64,000 nucleotides of DNA from Planctomycetota bacterium (lineage in GTDB: Bacteria > Planctomycetota > Phycisphaerae > UBA1845), in the NCBI GenBank assembly GCA_024276605.1, contig JAJRWX010000033.1, positions 37,271 through 101,270 on the forward strand, written 5' to 3'. Both the position numbers and the translations under genes were made by a program. The notes under the pieces were generated by a model. That model did no database searches. It was given only the letters and a program-made list of their open reading frames with translations, and had not been told where the DNA came from. Shown piece after piece: positions 10,128 to 19,108 of this stretch. Numbering within the stretch: the first letter of the stretch is position 1; each line of letters begins with the position of its first letter.

Positions 10128-10214
10128 TCGACGGAGATTACTGGGCATGACGTAAGTCTAACAGACTTCGTATCCTTCCTCCACCCTTTGCCAGTAGGCA
10201 AAGGATGGGGCACC
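10128..10214 (+). repeat. Long REP-like repeat, copy 3
   Basis: 87 bases starting TCGACGGAGATTACTGGGCA and ending with the palindromic core and GGATGGGGCACC. It is the same length as copy 4 at 10383-10469 and differs from it at only a few positions. The last 40 bases match copies 1 and 2; the first 50 are shared only by copies 3 and 4. Confidence 0.75.
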
Positions 10215-10347
10215 CGCAGCCTTATCGAGCTAACGTAAGCGAAGTCCGATCGTGTTCACGGATTTCCTTGCCTATTGGGATTCTCGATAGATTCGTCATG
10301 CATATATAGTGTCTTAAACTTGTCACAATCTACCTATCATCGGCTCC

Positions 10348-10373
10348 CCCATGTCCAAAAGGAAGGACATGGG
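10348..10373. repeat. Variant REP-like hairpin
   Basis: CCCATGTCC (10348-10356) pairs perfectly with GGACATGGG (10365-10373) around an eight-base loop. The outline (CCCC before the stem, GCCACC after) copies that of the neighbouring repeats although the stem sequence differs. Confidence 0.6.
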
Positions 10374-10382
10374 CCACCCCGA

Positions 10383-10469
10383 TCGACGGAGATTACTGGG
10401 CATGGCGTAAGTCTAACATACTTCGTATCCTTCCCCCACCCTTTGCCAGTAGGCAAAGGATGGGGCACC
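10383..10469 (+). repeat. Long REP-like repeat, copy 4
   Basis: Near-identical to copy 3 over 87 bases, in the same orientation and 255 bases further on. It ends 13 bases after the lysA stop side, so it lies just downstream of lysA and may shape the 3' end of that transcript. Confidence 0.75.
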
Positions 10470-10482
10470 GGATTGGTTATGA

Positions 10483-11766
10483 TTATTCACTCCTCTCCAA
10501 GGCGACCAGGTCTTCGTATGTTTCTCTTCGACGTATCAGTTTGACCTTGTCACCATGCACCAATACTTCGGCGGCTCTTGGTCTGGAGTTGTATTGATTG
10601 CTCATAGAAAAACCGTAGGCACCAGATGAGAATATGCAAAGCAAATCACCGCGTACCACCGGCGGTAGCCAACGATCCTTGGCTAGGAAGTCACCGGTTT
10701 CGCATACCGGCCCTACGATGTCAACGCGTTCCGTGCCTTCGAGTTGTAAATCATGTTTGCGCTGAGGTGGAACCATCTCCTTCACTGGGGCGACCGGCCA
10801 AGCGAAGTGAAAGGCATCGTAGAGCGCGGGGCGAATTAAATCGGTCATAGCTGCATCTACAATGACAAATTGTTTTTCACCGGAAGATTTCTTAAAAATC
10901 GTTCGCGCAATCAGCACCCCGGCATTGGCTGTGATACTGCGTCCCGGCTCGAGCATCACGGTCAACTTCGTACCCTGCAACAAGGGTACGATGTTAGCCG
11001 CGTAGTCAGCAGCCGTGGGCGCTTCCTCGCCTGTGTAGTGGGCGCCGTATCCGCCACCGACATTGATCGACGTGATAGTATGCCCACCGGCTCTTAACCG
11101 GGCAATTAAATCCAACGTTCGTTTGATCGAATCCACATAGGCTTCGATGTGATGAACTGGAGATCCAATGTGAACGTGAACGCCGGCTAAGTTGATCGAT
11201 GGCGTTTTGGCGAATGCCTCAAAGACGCGCTGCGCGAGCGGAAGGTCCACACCGAATTTTGTCTCGCGTTTGCCTGTCGTAGTATGGTGGTGTGTTTGTG
11301 GATCAACGTCAGGATTCACACGTAATGCTACTTGCGCAATCGTGCCCCGCTGTGACGCAAGATGAGCCAGGATTTCCAGCTCTTGTTCAGATTCGGCGTT
11401 GAACCAACCGATACCCGCATCCAAGGCGGCGATCATCTCCAGGTCCGTTTTGCCCACCCCTGCAAAAACAACACGTTTAGGATCAACACCAACCTCTAAC
11501 ACGCGAGCCAGTTCACCGCCACTGACGACGTCAAAGCATGCACCACAGGTATTGAGTAACGCTAGGATAGACAAATTCGAACAACTCTTCACGGAATAGC
11601 ACATGTTCGCGGATAGAGATTCAAACGCCGTAACCATGCGGTTGTAATGATCGACGATGGTTTGCTGTGAATATACATACAACGGCGTACCGAACCTCGA
11701 GGCCAAAGCTGTTACATCCACGGATTCGCAGTGCAAAACGCCGTGCTTAAAGGAAAAGTGATCCAC
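10483..11766 (-). CDS. lysA: Diaminopimelate decarboxylase
   Basis: 427 residues, the normal size for LysA. The enzyme is a PLP-dependent fold-type III decarboxylase that turns meso-diaminopimelate into lysine in the cytoplasm. Visible features are the PLP-lysine region (MCYSVKSCSN, where YAVKANSN is usual), the glycine motif SINVGGGYGAHY, the EPGRSI phosphate-binding segment, and the active-site Cys segment VGPVCETGDFL. The C-terminus carries the expected GAYGFSMSNQYNSRPR. It is a single gene here; lysC lies 9.5 kb away on the other strand. Repeats fill the space downstream. Confidence 0.95.
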   Translation of the reverse strand: MDHFSFKHGVLHCESVDVTALASRFGTPLYVYSQQTIVDHYNRMVTAFESLSANMCYSVKSCSNLSILALLNTCGACFDVVSGGELARVLEVGVDPKRVVFAGVGKTDLEMIAALDAGIGWFNAESEQELEILAHLASQRGTIAQVALRVNPDVDPQTHHHTTTGKRETKFGVDLPLAQRVFEAFAKTPSINLAGVHVHIGSPVHHIEAYVDSIKRTLDLIARLRAGGHTITSINVGGGYGAHYTGEEAPTAADYAANIVPLLQGTKLTVMLEPGRSITANAGVLIARTIFKKSSGEKQFVIVDAAMTDLIRPALYDAFHFAWPVAPVKEMVPPQRKHDLQLEGTERVDIVGPVCETGDFLAKDRWLPPVVRGDLLCIFSSGAYGFSMSNQYNSRPRAAEVLVHGDKVKLIRRRETYEDLVALERSE

Positions 11767-11922
11767 GTCGAATATCCCTCGTTTGTGGGTGATGGTTTTT
11801 AGTACTTACACGTCTCACCTATTGTGCACGCGCGGTGCGCATTCGCCTAATTTCCTCAGACACGAGACTCAAATGCCTTGACCACTGGTATCGCTATCGG
11901 TTATGTCGTGTTTTTGAAATGG

Positions 11923-12417
11923 ATGAAATCTATGGGAAAAAGTAACCTAGCAGCGGAAATCTTACTCTTCACCGATGGCGCGTGCAGTGGAAATCCAGGT
12001 CCGGGAGGCTGGGCGGCGATACTCCGGCATGTCGAATCTGATAAAGAAAAAAAAATCTCCGGCAGCGAAGCGAGGACTACAAATAACCGCATGGAATTGA
12101 TGGCTGCGATCGAAGGGTTGCGGGCTATCAATGCGGATAGACGACATCGCGTTTGCTTAATCAGCGACAGTCAGTACGTCATTTTTGGATTGACGCAGTG
12201 GATTAAGGGATGGATTGCCAACGATTGGCGACGTGGGAAAAAGTCTAACGCCCCCCCCGTGCTCAACGTGGACCTCTGGAAAACGTTGTATGAATTATCT
12301 CAACAACATGATATGACCTACGAACACGTTCGAGGCCATAGTGGACATCTAGAGAATGAGGAATGCGATAGAATGGCTGTCGCGGCTATAAAAGACCTAA
12401 AGCGCGGGAATGATTAA
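11923..12417 (+). CDS. rnhA: Ribonuclease HI
   Basis: About 164 residues. The enzyme cuts the RNA strand of RNA-DNA hybrids. Motifs are complete: LLFTDGACSGNPGPGGWA with the first catalytic Asp, the Glu in NNRMELMAAIEGL, the Asp in LISDSQYV, and the C-terminal VRGHSGHLENEECDRMA with the His loop and last Asp. The basic handle region (WIKGWIANDWRRGKKSN) is present. The start is uncertain: ATG 11923 and ATG 11932 both give a normal N-terminus, while a TTG further upstream (11878) would add an unusual hydrophobic extension. Confidence 0.93.
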   Translation: MKSMGKSNLAAEILLFTDGACSGNPGPGGWAAILRHVESDKEKKISGSEARTTNNRMELMAAIEGLRAINADRRHRVCLISDSQYVIFGLTQWIKGWIANDWRRGKKSNAPPVLNVDLWKTLYELSQQHDMTYEHVRGHSGHLENEECDRMAVAAIKDLKRGND

Positions 12418-12511
12418 CCCCCTTAGTATCGTGTTTCTTTGCGGCGTCCATACGTACGACAATAGCAACGGTAGGTAAAACACCTGCCCAACCGACGGAG
12501 AGAAGTACCCG

Positions 12512-14020
12512 ATGAATAGATGGCCAGGTCCCACATCACTTGCGTTATGTCTAATCATAACACCGCACTTTCTTTTGACGGCATACGCGGAGGAAAGTCC
12601 TGACTCTTGGTACGCGCAAGGGCGTGCTGTCGTAGCTAAAGCAAAGAAGATGAAACCCATGACCCATAAAGCCAGGAATGTGATTCTGTTTTTGGGAGAT
12701 GGCATGGGTATCTCTACAGTGACGGCTGCCAGAATTCTCGATGGCCAGTTACGCGGCGAAAAAGGTGAAGAAAATCTTCTCAGTTTTGAATACTTTCCAT
12801 ACACGGCCTTGATCAAAACATACAACACGAATCAGCAAGTAGCCGACTCCGCCGGCACGATGAGCGCCATCATAACCGGTATTAAAACCAAAGCCGGTGT
12901 GTTGTCCGTCAACCAACGGGTTGAACGAGGTAAGTATGAATCCGCAAAAGGCAACCGGGCGAAAACTATGCTTGAGTTAGCGGAACAGAAAGGAATAGCT
13001 ACAGGTGTTGTCTCAACAGCCGCCATCACACACGCTACGCCCGCAGCCTGTTATGCCCACTCTCCCGATCGTGATTGGGAGAGTGATGCGCAACTCACCC
13101 ACGAAGCACGTCAAGCCGGGTTTCCGGACATCGCTCGACAGTTGATCGAGTTTCCGTATGGCAACGGGCTTGAGGTAGTCTTGGGAGGTGGACGGCGACA
13201 TTTTCTCCCTCAGTCTGAACAAGACCCGGAGCACCCGGCTATATTCGGCGCGCGGCTTGACAGAAGAAATCTCACCGACGAATGGCTCACAAAACCACGA
13301 TCAAGTTATGTTTGGAATGCTAAACAGCTCGATATCTTGGACATATCCCAAGTCGATCATGTATTGGGTTTGTTCGAGCCTGAGCATATGCAATTTGCAT
13401 GTGAACGATCCGCTGATCCTGCCGGCGAGCCTTCGTTATCAGACATGACGGCCAAGGCGATCGACCTATTGCAACGGTTCCCCAAAGGCTATCTATTGAT
13501 TGTCGAAGCAGGAAGAATCGATCATGCCCATCATGCCACAAACGCCTATCGGGCTTTGACCGACACGATCGAGTTATCCCATGCCGTCGCCATAGCCAGA
13601 AAAAAAACAGATCGTAACGATACGCTTATTGTGGTCACAGCGGACCATAGCCATGTGTTCACCATGGGAGGATATCCCATACGCGGTAATCCCATTTTGG
13701 GAAAAGTGACGGAGCATCATCCTCGTGGCATGCACCAAACTCGTCTTGCGAAGGACTTGGACAATCACCCGTATACAACACTGGGCTATCATAATGGTCC
13801 GATCACGCGTCAATCCGCGGCCAATGGCGATCTAACTTATGTCGATACGACGGATACTTCCTATCGCCAGGAAACCGCCGTTCACTTATGGTCTGAAACA
13901 CATGGAGGTGAAGATGTCCCGCTTTATGCGGACGGTCCACAAGCACATTTGTTTCACGGCGTACTCGATCAACATGTCATCTTCCACGTTGTGGTCGAAG
14001 CATTAGGCTGGAACGAATAG
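12512..14020 (+). CDS. Alkaline phosphatase, PhoA family, exported
   Basis: 502 residues with a signal peptide (cleavage likely after LLTAYA). The protein hydrolyses phosphate monoesters in the periplasm. Visible motifs are the first metal Asp (LFLGDGMGIST, about 58-68), the nucleophile Ser113 in VADSAGTMSA, the metal-binding EAGRIDHAHHATNAY (about 330-345), TADHSHVF (about 375-382) and the late His in WSETHGGEDVPLYA. These match the bacterial PhoA/eukaryotic-like alkaline phosphatase superfamily branch. No pho-box was identified. It follows rnhA by 94 bases and may have its own promoter. Confidence 0.93.
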   Translation: MNRWPGPTSLALCLIITPHFLLTAYAEESPDSWYAQGRAVVAKAKKMKPMTHKARNVILFLGDGMGISTVTAARILDGQLRGEKGEENLLSFEYFPYTALIKTYNTNQQVADSAGTMSAIITGIKTKAGVLSVNQRVERGKYESAKGNRAKTMLELAEQKGIATGVVSTAAITHATPAACYAHSPDRDWESDAQLTHEARQAGFPDIARQLIEFPYGNGLEVVLGGGRRHFLPQSEQDPEHPAIFGARLDRRNLTDEWLTKPRSSYVWNAKQLDILDISQVDHVLGLFEPEHMQFACERSADPAGEPSLSDMTAKAIDLLQRFPKGYLLIVEAGRIDHAHHATNAYRALTDTIELSHAVAIARKKTDRNDTLIVVTADHSHVFTMGGYPIRGNPILGKVTEHHPRGMHQTRLAKDLDNHPYTTLGYHNGPITRQSAANGDLTYVDTTDTSYRQETAVHLWSETHGGEDVPLYADGPQAHLFHGVLDQHVIFHVVVEALGWNE

Positions 14021-14295
14021 CCTGGAATCAACAGCTCAGCATTCGTCTTTTTAAGTTCGCAGATCAAAGACCTATATTCCTAACAGTGCGTTACCTTCAA
14101 ATCAATGCTGCCAGCTTCGCCATAATCCTTCGCTTATTATTTTGAACATTTATATTTGCTTCTCCAACCAGTGAATTTTACATTGAAGTCATACTGGTAG
14201 AGTGCCCAATAGCGTCTTCCTCCTGAGGAGCCGGCGTCGAATTTTATATTGGCTAATCTACATTCTACTAAGCTACAAAAGGGAGGGAAGCAAAT

Positions 14296-15546
14296 ATGTC
14301 GCAAAGAGAGTACCAAGCACAACGCAAGCGTCGTGCAGCCACGGCTATACAAGTCTTAATTTTATTGCCGGTCCTGATGGGGTTCGCTACGTTAACCGTA
14401 GACGTGGGGACTATATACAACGCTAAATCCGATATGCAGGATATCGTTGACGCTGCAGCGCTGGCGGCTATTGGTGTGATAGCATACGCAGACCCCGACG
14501 ATGGCAACTTGCTTTCCAATGCAGCCGATGCCGCTATGGAATACGCCGCGCGAAACAGCGTCTTATCCGGCTCGGTTGAACTTGATCCGGTCGATGATAT
14601 CATATTCGGACATGCGTACTTCAACGATGTAGCTAATAGCTACAACTTCGTCCCAGGTGATACACCGACTAACGCGGTGCGTATCCGAATTCGACACACC
14701 GAGGATTCACCTAATGGAAGGCTTCCTCTTTTTCTAGCCGGCGCCTTTGGAAGCAATCTCGCAGACGTCTCCGCCGACGCTACCGCCATCTATACCGGAA
14801 CGTGGTACGAGAAGGCCGATTGCTTTGATACTGTGCCCGCAGGCAGCGTTATGATGTGCCTGCACGGCGACAGCGATGACAGTGATGATAGCGAAGCCGG
14901 TGATAGTGATGACAGTGATGACAGCGATACCGGTGATAGCGATGGTAGCGCAAACGGTGACCCTGACGACAGTGATGACAGCGCCGCCGGTGATAGCGAC
15001 GACAGCGATGATAGTAATCCATTTGATAGTGATTCGGATAGTCATACGGATAGTGATATCGGTGACAGCGAGAGCCATGACAGCAGCGGCGATAGCGACG
15101 CGGGTACCACGATCATCCTCCTAGAAACAGCTACACCTATTTACTTAAAGAAAGGTGCCACGATGGGACCATGTAACTGTGACCCGGGTGATAGCGACGA
15201 CAGTGACGACAGCGCCGCCGGCGATAGCGGCGATAGCGACGACAGTGACCCCGGCGATAGCGATGGCTCCACCAACGGTGACAGCGATGACAGCGACGAC
15301 AGCGAAGCTGGGGATAGCGACGATAGCGACGACAGCTCTCCCGGTGCCATCGATAGCGATAGCGATAGCGGTGTCGACAGTGTCGATCCACCGGCTAAAG
15401 TGACGATATGTCACATTCCGCCAGGCAACCCGGCAAATGCCCATACGATCACCATTAGTGCGAATGCATTGGCAGCGCACATGGCGCACGGCGACACGAC
15501 GGGGATTTGTACCCCGAAGAAAAAAATCCGTGTTTTCCTAATCTAA
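14296..15546 (+). CDS. TadG-like pilus-associated protein with two Ser-Asp repeat blocks
   Basis: 416 residues preceded by a strong GGGAGG site. The N-terminus (RRAATAIQVLILLPVLMGFA, about 12-31) with VDVGTIYNAKSDMQDIVDAA is the TadE/TadG-type anchor found with Flp/Tad pili. A soluble stretch to about 190 is followed by two low-complexity blocks of GDSDDSDDS units (191-269 and 298-362), split by a short segment holding the pair CNC. The C-terminus, KVTICHIPPGNPANAH and AAHMAHGD, is a small conserved tail seen on many exported proteins. The acid repeats could bind Ca2+ or act as a stalk (inference). No other tad genes are near. Confidence 0.8.
   Translation: MSQREYQAQRKRRAATAIQVLILLPVLMGFATLTVDVGTIYNAKSDMQDIVDAAALAAIGVIAYADPDDGNLLSNAADAAMEYAARNSVLSGSVELDPVDDIIFGHAYFNDVANSYNFVPGDTPTNAVRIRIRHTEDSPNGRLPLFLAGAFGSNLADVSADATAIYTGTWYEKADCFDTVPAGSVMMCLHGDSDDSDDSEAGDSDDSDDSDTGDSDGSANGDPDDSDDSAAGDSDDSDDSNPFDSDSDSHTDSDIGDSESHDSSGDSDAGTTIILLETATPIYLKKGATMGPCNCDPGDSDDSDDSAAGDSGDSDDSDPGDSDGSTNGDSDDSDDSEAGDSDDSDDSSPGAIDSDSDSGVDSVDPPAKVTICHIPPGNPANAHTITISANALAAHMAHGDTTGICTPKKKIRVFLI
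14866..15105 (+). repeat. Ser-Asp codon repeat block 1
   Basis: About 80 codons made almost wholly of GAC/GAT and AGC/AGT with GGT or GCC spacers, encoding GDSDDSDDS-type units. The codons vary within units, so the repeat is older than a recent slippage expansion, yet the unit structure is still clear. Confidence 0.8.
15187..15384 (+). repeat. Ser-Asp codon repeat block 2
   Basis: About 65 codons of the same design as block 1, with the same spacer order (AAGD, DPGD, SDGSTNGD, EAGD). The parallel order of spacers in both blocks suggests that one block arose by duplication of the other. Confidence 0.8.
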
Positions 15547-15575
15547 TAAGGGATCGCCGAAAGAAATGTTCTCTT

Positions 15576-15614
15576 GACGAGGGCCACGTACAAACGTGGT
15601 CCTCGTTGTTTTTT
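15576..15614 (+). terminator. Intrinsic terminator of the TadG-like gene
   Basis: A 13-bp stem with one G-T pair (ACGAGGGCCACGT against ACGTGGTCCTCGT) and a four-base loop is followed by TTGTTTTTTT. It lies about 30 bases after the stop codon of the plus-strand gene at 15546. Confidence 0.9.
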
Positions 15615-15833
15615 AGGACCGACACCATTGTCCACACAATCATATACTGAAGTGTGAAAGAGGATATCACTGCCCAGTATATCGAGCTGCATGCTTCAGC
15701 TTACGCTGCGTTTCGAAGCTTGTACTGTATCCAGTGAATAATGTAGCGACCTCTAACTGTTGAACGCGATGGAATACCGGTTGTCCCAGCGTCATCGAAC
15801 AATCAATAACCTGAGCTTGTTGGCCAATGTGAG

Positions 15834-17603
15834 ATGGATATGCCTGCTTTGTCGCCAGAAACTCCCGCGCGAGTAGACCAGGGTGATTCATATACGGATA
15901 GCCCGCACCTTGTAGTAGAACCCGAGTCATCCGAGACGCTGGTTGTTGGTCGTAATTCTCAAGACCATCTTACACACGAATATGCAGATCACAGCCGTGA
16001 AGATCGTGAATTAGGGCGTGGGCGCTCAGGCGTTGTTTTCCTGAGTCGTGACGCATTTGGCCGCAGTACGGCCCGTAAAGTCTTCGGTGCCTCGGGACTC
16101 ACTAAAGCCGTTCAATATGCTTTCCTCGGCGCCCCCAACCCCTACATGTGGTGCGAGCCGGCTGCCAAGGCTGCTTTTTTGCGGCGAAGGATACTATCTG
16201 AGTTGGTTCACTATTGGTTTGGTGACAAATTGCGCGTCGCACATGCTTACGATTACGGTTGGAACGATCGTTATCGCGCTTTTGAAATGCGATGCGAACT
16301 CATCACCGGTCGACATGTCGCGTTGCATCATGGCCAACATCCGACAGAAACAAAAGAGCTGCCCGAGATTACAAAACAAATCATGGAACCGCTTCAGCAG
16401 CGTCTGACTGAATCAGGATTTGATGGATTAGTATGGCAAGCAGGCCTTGGCAACCCCGTAGCACTGAATAACTTCATGCGCTATACCTCTCCCAACAGTC
16501 GTTCACATCAGTGGGCGTGGATCGATTTGGAATCCGGCGTACCGGCACTTATTCCCATGAACCCGTTGGATTTACTTTCTTATTACCTGCCTAAATCGTT
16601 TCACCATCGCCGCCCGCTCTTTGACGATGTGGATGTGGACAAATTGAAACGCTATGTCAAATGCCAATCCAACGCGCTGATCGAACATCTTGGTGAATCG
16701 GCTGTGCGCCAGTTGGAGACTGATGTTGATAGGCTTGCTTCCTGCCAGGAAAAATGGAAAGGTTTATCCCGGCTCGAAGGGAGTATCGGTTACCAAGTGT
16801 CACGCGGGTCCATCAATCGGACTCAAGCTCAGTGGTATGCACAACATCCCTGGTCATGGTACAAACGAGAGTTGGGACGAGTAGTCCGATCGATTCCATC
16901 ACGTATTACCCATAGTGCACCGCGCCTCATCACCTATCTCGCAAACATCCGGATAGGACGACTATTGAAAACATCATGGATGGCCATGCGTTCCCAGACC
17001 TATAGAGAATTTCTCACCCGTGAGTATGTTTCGACGAGAATCGATATCTGGACGGCCCGTGAACAATTGTCGGACCAACAAGCTCAACAACTTCGCAGCC
17101 ACCTTGATGCGGAAGAAACTAATTCGTACATGACCGATTTCAGCGTCCAACTAGCGACCAAACCACTAGTCAAGTTGCTTCAATTCTGGATCATGCCCAT
17201 CATATGGATGGCGGGTATCATCGATCCCACGCTACTCGCTGCATTTCTAGTGGCTGGTGGGTCTATGGTACGTACCGCTTATACGCTCATGCGTATCGCA
17301 CAAAATTCGTTGGCTGATCGTGAGAAACCCTGGGTTGCGCTACTTGTTGGTACGATTCCGGTTATCGGTAATCTAGCCTTCCCTGCACAGATCGTCGCCA
17401 GTGGAAATAAAGAAGATCGTAAACTGGCACGCTTCATTATGCACGATACATTTAGCCGATTGGGGCAATGGCTACCGATTTGGGGAGGTCAAGATACACT
17501 GACCGAACACGTGATGAACCGTCTGCCCAATATATTTCTTCGCCCCATGAGGTCGGATGATAGTCCCCTACATCTATCGCACCCTGATACGTCAACGATC
17601 TAA
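15834..17603 (+). CDS. Membrane protein with a kinase-like N-terminal domain
   Basis: 589 residues. The region 60-82 (ELGRGRSGVVFLSRD, then RSTARKVF) resembles the Gly-rich loop and VAxK lysine of protein kinases. Around 200-240, GNPVALNNFMR and WAWIDLESG recall the catalytic/metal loops of WaaP/Kdo-kinase-like folds (…N.M…DLE). There is no clear HRD motif, so an atypical or inactive kinase is possible. The C-terminal third (about 420-500) has hydrophobic segments (IMPIIWMAGIIDPTLLAAFL and WVALLVGTIPVIGNLAF). I infer a membrane-bound lipid- or sugar-kinase-like protein; the fold call needs a structure comparison. Start ATG 15834 could instead be the ATG at 15840. Confidence 0.55.
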   Translation: MDMPALSPETPARVDQGDSYTDSPHLVVEPESSETLVVGRNSQDHLTHEYADHSREDRELGRGRSGVVFLSRDAFGRSTARKVFGASGLTKAVQYAFLGAPNPYMWCEPAAKAAFLRRRILSELVHYWFGDKLRVAHAYDYGWNDRYRAFEMRCELITGRHVALHHGQHPTETKELPEITKQIMEPLQQRLTESGFDGLVWQAGLGNPVALNNFMRYTSPNSRSHQWAWIDLESGVPALIPMNPLDLLSYYLPKSFHHRRPLFDDVDVDKLKRYVKCQSNALIEHLGESAVRQLETDVDRLASCQEKWKGLSRLEGSIGYQVSRGSINRTQAQWYAQHPWSWYKRELGRVVRSIPSRITHSAPRLITYLANIRIGRLLKTSWMAMRSQTYREFLTREYVSTRIDIWTAREQLSDQQAQQLRSHLDAEETNSYMTDFSVQLATKPLVKLLQFWIMPIIWMAGIIDPTLLAAFLVAGGSMVRTAYTLMRIAQNSLADREKPWVALLVGTIPVIGNLAFPAQIVASGNKEDRKLARFIMHDTFSRLGQWLPIWGGQDTLTEHVMNRLPNIFLRPMRSDDSPLHLSHPDTSTI

Positions 17604-17781
17604 ACAACAACCATCCATAACCGTGTCGTATACTTATCTTATCGGGTGTGCGCTTTCGCTATCGGTCATAGGATGGTAAAGAGGTATTGTATATTCATGC
17701 TAGGGGATGTTGCATGATAGCATCATTTGGGTCTCCCCATGATTGGATTTGGATAATGCCCTAGGAGAGAGTTTGTAAGCC

Positions 17782-19101
17782 ATGCCTGACCATACATCAT
17801 CTTCACGCCAGTATGTTGTGCCTTGTCTGCTCTTCGCAGCCATTTCGATTTTCTACACCATAGCCGCCTGTTTTTTTCCTATGGTCTATATTTGGGCTAC
17901 CTATGAAGACCTGTTTGGCGAGTGGGTCCAATTTTGGTCCGTGATGATTGCCATGGCTGTGGCCGTTCGCCTGGTATTCATACGATCACGATTTCGCTGG
18001 TTTTTCGGCTTATTAGCGCTAAGTTGCCTGTACGTAGGCATGGAGGAAATCTCATGGGGTCAACGTATTTTCGGCTTCTCCTCCCCGACCTACTTCCGAG
18101 CCAATAACCTCCAAGGTGAAACCAATCTACATAATTTTTTCACCGGGCCGTATGGCACTACATTAAAAAGAATAACTACCTACGTGTTAGCTTTAGCATT
18201 AGCGAGTTACGGTCTTGTCTATCCCGCAGCCATACGTCTGAAAATCAGAATGGCCTGTTGGTTTGAAAAACGTGGCGTCGCTGCCCCGCCTTTATATCTT
18301 TGGCCATTTTTTGCAGGTGCCGCACTATTGGAGCTGGGCTTTTTTCAGTTTAACGAAGCTGAGGTCGCTGAAGTAATGGTAGGCATAGGCTTGGCGTTAA
18401 CTACTGTTCACTACATGTACATACTTGGTAGCCATAACAAACAGTCTACTTTTACTGATACGGCAACAGCAACCGTACCAAGTAACACGCGTAGCCTGCT
18501 AAAATATCAGGGTGCCGTCGTTGTACTCACCCTCATGTTCAGCGCCGGGACGACAATGGCTATTTACTCTTCTTCCAGAGGCGCAGCCATCGATCGTCGA
18601 ATTGAAAATGGCGTGAAGAAATTCGCCGGTCGATACGCACGCCATCATGCCTGGGAAACCGCCATTACGTTGTACAAACGGGTTCAAAAAAATAATCCGC
18701 AGAGCGTAACAGTTTTACGCCAGCTAGCAGAGTGTTACATGGAGCTTGGCGAACATGAAACATTTCTCATGTATTTGAATCAGGCCTTAGACATTGACCT
18801 TCAGCGATATAAAGAAAAACCTCGACGGGCATCGGTAAACCGTTCACTCACACGAACCTATCGTTTGCTAGGTGATGAGGAACGTGCACAGAAACATTTA
18901 CAACGTGCACTTCGTATCGGTGTGAAACGGGTTAACAAGCAACCATCCAGCGCACCAGCTGCGTACTCGCTCGGAAAAACCTACTCGTTGGCAGCTCGAT
19001 ATAGTGAAGCCTTGCAACATCTCTCACGCGCATACAAAATGAATCCCACGTCTAAGAAATACCGTAAGGCCTATTACGCCGCCTTGAGAAAAGTGTCCTA
19101 A
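17782..19101 (+). CDS. Polytopic membrane protein with C-terminal TPR repeats
   Basis: 439 residues. The N-terminal 265 residues carry about six transmembrane helices, with a conserved-looking acidic loop YVGMEEISWGQRIFGF between the third and fourth. From about 275 to the end the protein is soluble and shows three to four TPR-like units (for example SVTVLRQLAECYMELGEHE and PAAYSLGKTYSLAARYSEAL). The TPRs suggest a protein-binding role on one side of the membrane. Function unknown. It converges on the selenoprotein gene with only seven bases between the stop codons. Confidence 0.65.
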   Translation: MPDHTSSSRQYVVPCLLFAAISIFYTIAACFFPMVYIWATYEDLFGEWVQFWSVMIAMAVAVRLVFIRSRFRWFFGLLALSCLYVGMEEISWGQRIFGFSSPTYFRANNLQGETNLHNFFTGPYGTTLKRITTYVLALALASYGLVYPAAIRLKIRMACWFEKRGVAAPPLYLWPFFAGAALLELGFFQFNEAEVAEVMVGIGLALTTVHYMYILGSHNKQSTFTDTATATVPSNTRSLLKYQGAVVVLTLMFSAGTTMAIYSSSRGAAIDRRIENGVKKFAGRYARHHAWETAITLYKRVQKNNPQSVTVLRQLAECYMELGEHETFLMYLNQALDIDLQRYKEKPRRASVNRSLTRTYRLLGDEERAQKHLQRALRIGVKRVNKQPSSAPAAYSLGKTYSLAARYSEALQHLSRAYKMNPTSKKYRKAYYAALRKVS

Positions 19102-19108
19102 CTACTTT

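Noticed and set aside
15137..15391. Arg-rich and Ser-Leu-rich frames antisense to the Ser-Asp repeats
   Set aside because: They are by-products of the repeated GAC/AGC codons on the other strand.
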